From positions 620,001-684,000 of the forward strand of contig JASPKZ010001601.1 of NCBI GenBank assembly GCA_030220185.1: a DNA stretch of 64,000 nt. Direction: 5' to 3'. The position numbers were made by a program, and so were the translations under genes. This DNA comes from Diploptera punctata (Eukaryota > Arthropoda > Insecta > Blattodea > Blaberidae). The notes beneath the pieces are model-generated. The model worked only from the letters and a program-made list of their open reading frames with translations, did no database searches and was not told the DNA's origin. Positions 1 through 10,700 of the stretch are shown here, piece after piece. Every line of letters begins with the position of its first letter. Positions within the stretch are counted from its first letter, which is position 1.

Positions 1-96
1 GGCACCAAGATACTCTTAATCTACAATCGATAATAGATTTTGTAATAATTAAGAAACATTCAATTTTAAGGACCCAGGATGTTAGGGCATACAGAG
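1..96. other. Left edge, nothing recognised
   Basis: AT-rich sequence with no coding or repeat signal that I can name. Confidence 0.4.
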
Positions 97-852
97 AATT
101 ATCATAAGTAATGGCACGAGTGATTTCCAAATTATCGATAAATTCACGACTCATGAAGTTAGGAGTGAATTTATCTAGAGAATTTGGAAATCAAGAGTGG
201 CATTTGTTAGGACTATTTAATGAATAAAATTAAGCTGTTTACTCACAAATCATTATTTAACTATAGTTATTTTAAAATATTTATATATTTAATGTAAACG
301 GCGATGTTTGAAAACAAATGAGAAACAATAGGTACGCTTCATCTGCTTCTTTTGTTTATCACTGCAATCAGATCATACTATTTATTGCCAAAGGAACGCA
401 ATATTGTAAGAATGCTCTCTAGTGGAGAAAAAATGAAACACATCAAACTGTATATTAATTCATTTCTCATGTCGTATGATGTAAATGTGACAATTATATT
501 TTTCTGGATTGTTACCTGGGAAAAAATACATTTAAGAAAGTGCAAACAGTGGTTTCTTTTTTTGGTGGTATAATAAATTGCTACAAATGTTTTTATATTA
601 ACTCCTGCAAGCGCTATGTGTTGACATTCATGTGCACTATATACACAATCTGGTAGCCGTTTTTCTTACAGGCTCAGTCACTGCAAAATAATGGTCAGAC
701 CTGTTCAGAATATTAAAAAGGAGGAGCTTTCTTTAATATGGTAATTATAACACTGATAAATATTTTGTGAAACACGACTCTGATTGGTTGTAAAACAGAA
801 ATCATTGAAATGTGATTGGTCATTGACTCCCATTTGGGGCATGAGTTAAATA
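97..852 (+). repeat. Dispersed repeat U1, copy 1
   Basis: About 755 bp that recur in reverse orientation at 18178-18930. The left end contains a roughly 45-bp imperfect foldback (around 113-215). Both copies keep a similar 73-76 codon reading frame (352-573 here) with only scattered differences. I see no terminal inverted repeats, target duplication or recognisable transposase, so the class is unknown; a non-autonomous element is the likeliest explanation. Confidence 0.7.
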
Positions 853-938
853 ATCATGCGGAAGTGATCACTATTTATTGAATGCAAAAATAATATTTCC
901 ATTCCAAAGTAAAAATGACAGGCTAAATAAAACTAAAA

Positions 939-1270
939 ATGAAGAGGGCAGTTTTCATGACTTGTCAACAACTCTATACAACTTGGATAGTTTGGAGAAT
1001 GAGAGCACAGAAAATCAAACCACCTGGAAGGCCTCGCATTAGCATGGATGCACAAACAACGAAGAGAATTGTGGAGGCGTTCGACGCTAGCCCACAAAAA
1101 TCAACCCGCCAAGCTACACGTGAGCAGTGATTTGTTTTGTTTTGTTCTATTGTTGTAATTTGAAGTATTCCCTTTCCAATGATAACATCATATTTCTTTT
1201 AATAATAATATTTTCGTCACAAAATGCGATCAAACGTATAGCCATATTTCTGAATCACTCTGTACAATGC
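939..1270 (+). mobile_element. Tc1/mariner-type transposase N-terminal remnant
   Basis: A 63-codon frame ends in GRPRISMDAQTTKRIVEAFD followed by SPQKSTRQATRE. This matches the helix-turn-helix and the SPRKS-RASRE segment of the DD41D transposase at 43950-44988. The catalytic domain is absent. The stretch ends near ATCACTCTGTA, possibly the terminal repeat. It lies downstream of, and outside, the last Gemin4-like exon seen. Confidence 0.55.
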
Positions 1271-1299
1271 ATAGCCAGTCTGCAGCCAACAGTTGAAGA

Positions 1300-1500
1300 G
1301 TTAGGAGTTCATAGAACATGCAGAATCTCCTGAGGATGTCTACCGCAGTAGTAGATAAAACGTTGAGTGTTAAGAAAACCAGACCAGGGCCATTTGGCCC
1401 AAAAGACAAACCCAACATGAATCAATTCCTTGTAAGAAAAAATTCCTGTGATCTGAAGACACGAGACCATGAGGCTTCTAATTATATACAATTTAATTTT
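1300..1500 (+). mobile_element. PLE family K fragment with decayed hammerhead
   Basis: Resembles the 24.0-kb family: CTGAGGA is followed by a 6-bp hairpin with the same CGCAGT loop, then AAAAC instead of GAAAC. G12 is therefore lost and no activity is expected. Confidence 0.45.
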
Positions 1501-1735
1501 AATTTCTAAGAACTACAATACAAACCTTTGTAACAATGCATAAATTTCTGACGCAGTAGTCCAAACATGAGAGCACACAATCATTTTCTACAACTTCTTC
1601 CTTTTTCAATACAGAGGTGAGTAATAGAACAGAATTTAAAAACAGATGATCTGACATGTCAGGAATGTTTTTTTCTATTTTTTTTAACCCAACGGCCAGA
1701 TTTGTCCACTCTGAAACTGTGCACAAAGGCAGTAT
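1499..1735 (-). CDS. Gemin4-like gene, exon 7 (last seen)
   Basis: Acceptor TTTTGCAG precedes ILPLCTVSEWTNL. The frame reaches a stop at 1499, but a phase-0 GT donor (AAG|GTTTGT) at 1526/1525 would let transcription continue to further exons off the window. The WTNLAVGL...LLLTSVLKK stretch fits the C-terminal third of Gemin4. Confidence 0.7.
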   Translation of the reverse strand: MLPLCTVSEWTNLAVGLKKIEKNIPDMSDHLFLNSVLLLTSVLKKEEVVENDCVLSCLDYCVRNLCIVTKVCIVVLRN

Positions 1736-4700
1736 CTGCAAAAGATCAAATTGAATTGTATTTAATTATTAATGTAATTTTTTGACTAATTAACAATGTA
1801 GTTCTTTTATAATAAAATGGAAAGAACAGTAAAATAATTAAATTTGAAGAGAAAAATTTTTGCTCAGACCGGGGCCCAAACCCGGGACCTTTCGTTACTG
1901 TACCAATGCTCTTTCAACTGAGCTACTGGGTTGAGTTTTAATCTAGATGCAAATGTTTGTGTTATATATGTTGTAATTCTCTTCAAATTTAATTATCCTT
2001 CAACGAGATGTATGAAATTAATAATAAAAACATCGAAAAGACTAAGCATATCTGATTATAAACTCTCTATGTAAACTAGACAAACAAATGAATACCTTTG
2101 ACAATGAGAAGAGAAGTGAGTTTTCTTTATTTCTCACATCTTGAAAGAGTTGAGTCACTTTTGCTTTACCCTCCTCAATGAATTCATCGCTGTGCAGAAT
2201 GTCCAACAGAAATATATCCATGGTGTACGGTAATGATGTCCAATCTTTACCAAATTTACACCACAATTTGCTAAAGTAACTCTTGTTAAGAAGAGATGAA
2301 TGTTTTTCCACTTTAGACTGCAACCATTTTACTTCTTTATCTGAAAAATTAAAAATATTTTCTTTTTTCCATTCAAAGCAAAATTTGTTTAAATAACAAA
2401 ATTTTAGAGAGAGTTAATGAGTTTACTTATTTAGGATATAAACTCTCTTTTGTTGAAAATTTGGATTTATCAGAGAAAATTGTGAAATTCAACAAATCAA
2501 TGGGAATCATTAATAGAGTTTTAAAACCTTGATTAGTGCAAAAATCAACTCGTACTCGTCTTTATCAAATAATGGCTCGACCAGTCCTATGTTATGGGAG
2601 TGAAGCATGGACTCTAAGGACGAGAGATGAAATTTATGCGCTGAACAGCTGGCTACACCAAATGGGATCGAAAGAAAAATGTTGAAATCCCTCAAGAACT
2701 TAATGTGTCACCAATACTGGACTACATCTCCAGATATCAGCTAAACTGGAAGGAACATGTCTCAAGAATGGCTAGATCCAGGATCCCCAAGGCAATAATG
2801 AACTACTGTCCAAATGGGAAATGGTCACTTGGTCGACCTATGAAAAGATGGCATGAAAACTGCTTTCTCAGGCCGTAACAGTTCTTCTAGGACTAATACC
2901 TGGCAGGATGGTGACGTAAGTGAACAAGCAATCTTAACTTGAATATTAAAATTTAACAACATGTAACACACAACAACAGAGAATTACTCGCAGCTCAAAA
3001 TGTATCAATAACTATGTTTTCGGACTCACAGAAAGACGAAAATGATATTAGTTTTTTCCAATCACCTAACCGGACTCACATATTTCCATGACAACCTTTA
3101 GTAGAAGTGGTCGTTTCCATGAGAGTCGCAGGCGCTATTGTCTCTCAAATTGGTCACCCTTCTTTTTCTTTTGCACGGTTTTATTACTCTTAGGGATTGT
3201 TAAACCCTCAGGAATACACAGGTATACAAAATTTCCTGATTGCCATTGTTAAATACGTGAAATAATGGCTTGTAATACCTTGTTCCGTGCAGCTTGTGTT
3301 ACATTACATCATTGTGAATCATTATAAAGAAATTGAATTAAAACAATCTACTATAATATATTTTAATACGTAAGTTTTAGTGTTTTTATAATTTTGCAAT
3401 GTCTCGCCGCTGTAAGAATTCTCCTAATTTATTCTGTTACATATGTGGAGAGTATTGTCCAAATCTCAGCACAGAACTAGTTATAAAGGCATACAATTTA
3501 TATTTCAGGCCCCCAATTTTTGCTGTACAAACTGCCAAAGGATTTTAATAGGGTGGTTAAAAGGTTCGCATTCGTGCAAGCCACTTGCCATTCCAATGTT
3601 GAGGAGGGAACCTATGGACCACATCAGTGACTGTTATTTCTGTATGGTAAATAAATGTGGTTTCACTTAAAAAAATAAGCATTCTCTTCAGTATCCAAAT
3701 TTGCAGTCAGCCATGCGACCTGTTAAACATAGTGATTCTTCACCAAACTTGGGTGACGTCAGTGATGAAAATGGCAAAAGGTTCCACGAAGATATTTTAG
3801 AAATGGAAAGGGAAATCAGTGACCAACATGCTTGCTGATTACTGCTGGTAACTTATGACAAACGTTTCAGAGCCATCTTATTGGCATTAGTCATCCAGAA
3901 AGAAGTTTTGAAAGGTACCAATGCGAAGTAGAAAAATCTGTAGTGGCTGCCCATGCATGTTCTGAAAAACATCTTATCGAGAAATAAGCTAAATTATTAA
4001 AACAAACAGAAAAATCAAAAGAACTTACTGTTTGGGAAAAGATCTACATTCAGAAGAGCGAAAAGAAGAAATTCATAAACTTTGAAATTCCCGGTGAGAA
4101 TGATTTTGTTTCGAGGTTTTGCAGTCAGCCAATGAAAGGAGCAAAGGACAGCTCTCTTCAAGACGACAGAACTACGGTCGTGATGATACTGAGGATGGAA
4201 CAGAAACTATGTTCCGAAACTAGTTTATAGTCAAATACTTACTTACTAACTTACTCACTGGCACTATCGAACCCATAGGTTCATGGCCGCGCGGACATAA
4301 GCTCTCCATACATCCCTATCCTGAGCTAATGCTTTCCAATCATTCCCTGTATAATCTACTTCCCTCAAATCATAGTTAATGTTGTTCTCCCACCTCATTC
4401 TTGGTCTACCAACTGGGCATTTTCCTTCTGGCTTTCCTACAAGAAGTTTCCAGGCACGTAAAGTCCTAACATTCCATGTTCCTAGGAACATGTCCCTGTG
4501 TTTGAGCCTTTGGCATGGGTTCCCTGAAGTAGTCCCCGCCCGGAGAACCGAATGGGGGACTATTTGACCGGAAAATTTTACCCCAGATGAACCCATGTCC
4601 GCATTTCTTGACGGTTGTATTTTTACGGTGAAAGATCGTCACTCTTTTGCCCAAGGTACTTTTTTCGTCTGGCTTATCACCTTCGACCAGTTTGGCATGG

Positions 4701-7700
4701 GTAACCCTATCGGCAGCAATGCTACCGCCGGCATAGCTCTCAGGATCATTTAAGCACGCAAGCCACTCCACCACGACAAGGTAAAGATATCATGGAGGGG
4801 TTTATAGTCAAATAAGAAGAACAGTATGAGGTGAGTGAAAAAAAAATTCTACCTTAATGAAGATTATTTTTAATCTGTCCCCATCTAATCTTCAACGTAA
4901 TAGCTGCCACTGTCCCTCAGTATTTAGAGTTTCTACCACAAATTTATTTATTTTTATTTCTTGTTTATTGACTTTATATTACAATTATGAAAACATAAAT
5001 TTGTGAATAACATTGACTTACCTTCTTCAGCCTTCATATTGAGAAAAGCTACCAACATAGTGTTAATAATTGCAAGCGCTTCATCGCAAACTGACACCAA
5101 TGAAGATGAGAATGTCAATATGTTCCATCGACTTTCATTGATAACTTGGGCTAACATTGCCAGTAAGGGACAATAAGGTACATCAATCTTAACATACAAT
5201 GTGCCATTTGTAAATGCCTATAAAATAAAACAGAATTGTTATAGGTTTCACACAACTCCTTAGACTGTTCCTACCAAACACAATAGAACTATACTAAATA
5301 TAAGATCTATCTACCTCTACAATGGCCTAATAGTCTTAGAATCTCTTTTGTTACGAGTTATTAGACCAATTTAATTAAATTTACAGTGGGAGGAAACACT
5401 ATGAGGTATTTACATTAATAAATGAGTTGGAGAAAATGTTTTAACATCTCACCTCACAAAGTTGCGTGTCTTCACGATACCGGTTTCAAAAGTATAGTAT
5501 TACTTCCATCTTCAGTCAAATTCCAACTGTTGAAATTTCGTCGTTAACATCATCTTCTGAACTGCCATCTGGTGTAGATTTTATGAACTCGGAGATTAAA
5601 TGATTCTTGTCGGGGATATCGAAATTCATTGCTTTATATTTATTCTTCTGAATGTATATGTTTTCCCAAATTGTTTAATTCTAAAGGTTTCTCCAGATGT
5701 TTCAAAAGTTTACTGTCTTTTCCGATTTTATGATTTTCTAGCAAACTAGGAGTTGCAATTGCCAATTTTTCAATTTCACCATTTTTAATAATTTAGAAAT
5801 TCGAACAAAAGAACACCTTAGAAATATTAAAAATTATGAATTGAAAATTACGTCATAGTGTTACTTCTGTTGTAATTTTATAAAAAAAAACTAAACTTAC
5901 TTGTAATGTCTGTAGCCATAATAAAACTTGTGACCACATCCTGTTTGACACACTCCTATGTAGAGATGGCAGCAGACATTTCCTTACAAACATACTGCCA
6001 TCTAATATGTCATTGTTTGTCATAACACCAACCTGTAACAATATTTATTAAATTAATATTGAGAAGGTAAAGCTATTACTATCATAGAAATAAGATAAAT
6101 TAATAAACACAATTAAATTATTGTAAATCAATGGTAAAGAGAAACATTTTTTGCCTGAACCAGGAATTGAACCCTGAACCTTTAGCTTTCCGTACTAATG
6201 CTCTATCCACTGAGCTAATCCAGGCTTCATTCCCATCCAAGCACAAATCCTTCCTTTACCTTACTTGTGAATGATGATTCATTGCAATTGAATGTGGGAC
6301 CAGTAGAGTAAGGATTTCTGCTTGGAATGAAGCCTGGATTAGCTCAGTGGACAGAGCATTAGCATGGAAAGCTAAGGGTTCGGGGTTCGATTCCCGGTTC
6401 AGGCAAGCAATTTATCTCTTTACCATTGATTTACTGCAATAATATTACCTGTTATCATGTTAATCATGTGAACAAATTGGAAAAAGTCCAAAATCAAGCT
6501 TTGAGAATAATTACTGGTGGTGTTAAAACAACACCAATATTAGCAATGCAAATCTTAACCAACAATACAGTATGATATTGAAGAACAAGGAATATTGTTA
6601 TATGAAAAACTAAGAAGACTTCCATATCAGAACTACTGGAACAGCTACATAAATCAAAATAGACATCTAAAAACTCAAGTAGGATTCATCCAAAAAATAT
6701 TACAGATTAAAGAGAAGTATGAAATACCACAGACGGCACAAAAACTTGTAACTCCAATATCCCCTCTCGAATTTGGCAGCATCAACTATTCATTAAACCT
6801 GACAGAAGAAATCAACAAAAAAACTACAAGCCCATAGTAATGAAACAATTAGCATTAGAAACAATCAGCATTAGATATCCAGAACAAATGTGGCTTCAGA
6901 TGGGTCGCTAATGAATAGAGAAGCAGAAGCAGGAGTAACGTGTAAACTCTTCTCATTTTACATCTCTCTTGGGAAATATACAACACATTATGATGGTGCA
7001 ATACTTACAGCCCTGCAACATATCAATTCCTTCCAAAATGCTGTAATACTTTCTGACTCTGCTCAGCCATAACACACAACCAGACCATAGAATAATAGAA
7101 GCCAAAAATTGCATCAGGATGTTGAAAAATCTAAACAGAAATGTTGTTCTAATGGATTCCAGCACATTGTGGCGTGGAAGGTAATGAGAAGGCTGATATG
7201 CTTGCACTCATCCAACAGAGTAAGATCAATTACCTATTTTACAAATCAGTACAACTCTACACCAAAATGAAAATAAAATCCCATATAGCTGAACAAAACA
7301 AAATCCAATGTGAAACCAAGATATGGAAGACATTACTAGAACCAAACAGCCCCTGTTGCATCATTTTGTCTTGAAACTGGTCATGATTGCTTGGCAGCAC
7401 GTCTACATAGAATTAAGCTACTAGACTCTGTATGCAAGGACACAAATACGATACTGAACAAGGGTCACTTGATGTTCTGCGCTGATCTTCAGAAAATAGT
7501 TGCAACACCATCCAAATTGCTGAATGTTATTGGGAAGCTGATGACAAATCAAGAGCTTCACAACTACTAGTTCTGACCACAACACCATGAGACTGGTCAG
7601 TTATATGTTAATAACAACCTTACTTCATTATAAAATATCATTTAGTTCATATCACAATGTTTTAATAAATGTTTACTTACAACTTCGACAAAATTAGATT

Positions 7701-10700
7701 TTTCAATATCAGTCAAGTTCTCGTGCATAATTTTTTCCAACAGGTAAGCCAGCATTGTGAGACTTGATGATTCATCTGCAGAATAATGCATGTTACATAC
7801 GTATTTCAAGTGTTTTAAAATGCTTATCATGAGAGAGATCTGCTTCGCATTTGAAAGTGCTTCATGCAGAACTTTTGTTATAACATCCGCTGGCGATTGC
7901 AAGCTGAGCAACACACATTCTGAAACAAACTTCACACACATCACCAACAATAAATTATATTCTAACTCAACACTGAATTTAAGATAATATTTGCTTTTTG
8001 GAAGAAATAATCAATTCAAAAAGCAAATAATACTCAAAAAGAGAAACTGGATATGCTACACTTCGGGTCGCACGAAAATTTTTCTAAGTTCTATAGAATC
8101 GCAGTGTGCATGCGCTAGTGCTCCAATTATCCCAGGTAGATAAATGCAACCTCCAGCAGTTGGTGGTATATGTATGTGAAATCAGTATGACCAACATTGA
8201 CACAAAATTCCCAGAACTTGTCTAAAAATGTATAATTAACACGAAATGAACTAGTGGAAATATGATTTTACGTGGTAACCGTCCAATATTTTGAATTTTT
8301 CATAGAATAACAGATATGAAGAAGAGGTAATTTATTTTACGTATCAAATCACATTTAAAAAGCAAGGAACCTAAAAGCTAACCAAACCTAAATCAATTAC
8401 TGTAACACAAATCAATTACTCTAACGTAGGTGAAATCCAGGGAACGTGGAAATGGTTGGCAACATCTGGAGTAGTTTGGGTTGTTGATGGTGGCAACGCT
8501 GGAACAACATAGGAAGAGGAGGGAAAATAACAAAGAGTAGGAAGTAAGCAATGTAGCACGACCGTGTTTTACGCAAATATATAAATATGAAAAAAAAACT
8601 CGTTGCAACATTGGAAGATGTTTAAAATGTGTTTAAAAGTGTTGCAAAATGTTTTAAACGTGTTTAAAAGTGTTTAGTGCATCAGTGGAATAAGATATTA
8701 AATTGAAAAATTTTTGCGACCTGAAGTGTACAACAGCCAAGAAACTTGTAACAACTTTCTTAAACAGATGAACTACAAAACAGATGGCTCCATAGGGTAT
8801 GCATTGATTAGCAGCCTGAACAGTAAGTATTCACCAAAACAGTACCAACTGTTCACAATAAACAACACACAAATTACTAACAGTGATGCAATAATGAAAC
8901 ATTTCAATTCTTCTTCAGCACCTCACACTAACTAAGCAATAGCTGCAAAAAAGAAGAGGAAAGAAAGCTCAAGAAACAAAAAGTTCCAGACAAAAAACTA
9001 TCTCAGAAGAACTATTTTATAAAGATTTCTCCTCTGAAGAACTAAAAGAAGCTATCAGGCTAACAAAAATTTAAAAGGAACCAGATCCGGATAAAATGTA
9101 TCTTGAGTTTGTTAAACATTTTGGACCCAAGATATTACATGTAATGTTATCAACTACAAGATCAGTTTACAAACTATGGAAACTAATAATTTAAAGATAT
9201 CAACAGAGAAAACAAAGTTAATGGCATTTATTGTAATTGGAGCAAACATAATAACTGAACAAGTAACCTGTTTCAATTATCTGGGATGCATGATATCGTA
9301 CCAGCAAAATTTGGACATGGAGAAGAAATTAGGAAAATTTCAACAGATATGTGGTTCAATAAGAAGATATTTGAGAAATAAGACCACAAGGAAACTCAAT
9401 TAAAATTTTACAAAACAGTAGCCGTTCCAACGTTAACATATGGATCTGAGACTTGGTCTTTAACGATCTCTGATAAAAATAAAATTGAGACAATAGAAAT
9501 GAGATTTCTCAGATCAGTTGCATGCATTTCTCTAAGAGATCAAAACAGAAGTCAAGATATCAGAGATAAATTACAAATATATAACATAAACGAGAGAATA
9601 CACAGATATAAATGTAATTGGTTTAAACATATACAAAGAATGCCAAATAATCGTTTATCAAAACAGCTGCTTCATTATAGGCCTCTAGGCTGAAGAAATG
9701 TAGGAAGACCAAAATGACGTTGGAAAGATGACCTGCACCTGCAGCATATAGTGCACCGGGGAGCGGAACGGGCCAACAGGCCCATACCTTGAAGATGATA
9801 TCCATTTACAACCCATTTTGGCAGACACACACCACCCTCTCATCAGACTGGACAAAAGTGATCATAATTTCAATCCTGAAACCAGCCAACATATCAAATT
9901 CATACAGACCTATAGCACTGATATCTATCCTACCCAAAATCCAAGAAAGAATGATCTCAGCTCACGAACTGGTAACTGGAAAACAAAAACCTACTAGCTG
10001 ATGAACAGTAAAGCTTCTGCCACAATCGATCAACCTCAGACCAACTCACAAAATTCACACAAGAGATAAAGACATCCTTCAACAAAGAAGAGAACACATT
10101 AGCTGTCTTCATACACTTCAGAGGCCCATACGACTCTATTTGAAATGTTAAACCCATCCACAAATTACAAAAACTGAATGTAAAAAAAAAATACAGCCTT
10201 ATCTTGTTTTATCATATATTTTTTCTTAATAGAAATATTAATAGTTCGAACTTGATCCCCCAAATGGACACGGGTCTAGATGAAGAGGAAAAAGTAATAG
10301 TTCAATAACTTTTCTTCTAGACTGCAGTTTCGGAGCTTGTCTCCATCATCAGTAGCCTCTGGTCGACTAGTGTTATGTCGTTTCTTGGCAGTTTTCTTCT
10401 TACTTCTATCGGTGGACAGATGAATCTCTGGATGAGGTCAAAATTTGCAGGAGTTTCGAAATTCATGAGTTTTATCTTTCTTGTTTTTTTGGATGTGGAT
10501 TTTTCCCCAGACTGTGAGTTCTTTTTGTTTATCTGTGTGTGTTCAAAAAGGATATGAGGTGAGGTAATAAAAACATTAATTTAATTCTTAAATTAAGTGT
10601 TCTATCCCTGTGAAAGTTGAATAAACTTTTCTTATATTTTTTAATTAGAACAGAAAAGAACTTACCTTGTCTTTACCAGTAGAAGTTTTCACAGCTTTGT

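Larger units (their letters stand above)
3840..4860 (+). mobile_element. Penelope-like element family D (interrupted)
   Basis: Decayed frames carry [32 protein letters not shown] and NFEIPGEN, the C-terminal half of a PLE GIY-YIG endonuclease, followed by a hammerhead core at 4184-4230 and the family-typical end TATGAGGTGAG near 4825. A LINE derivative (4238-4800) splits it. Confidence 0.75.
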
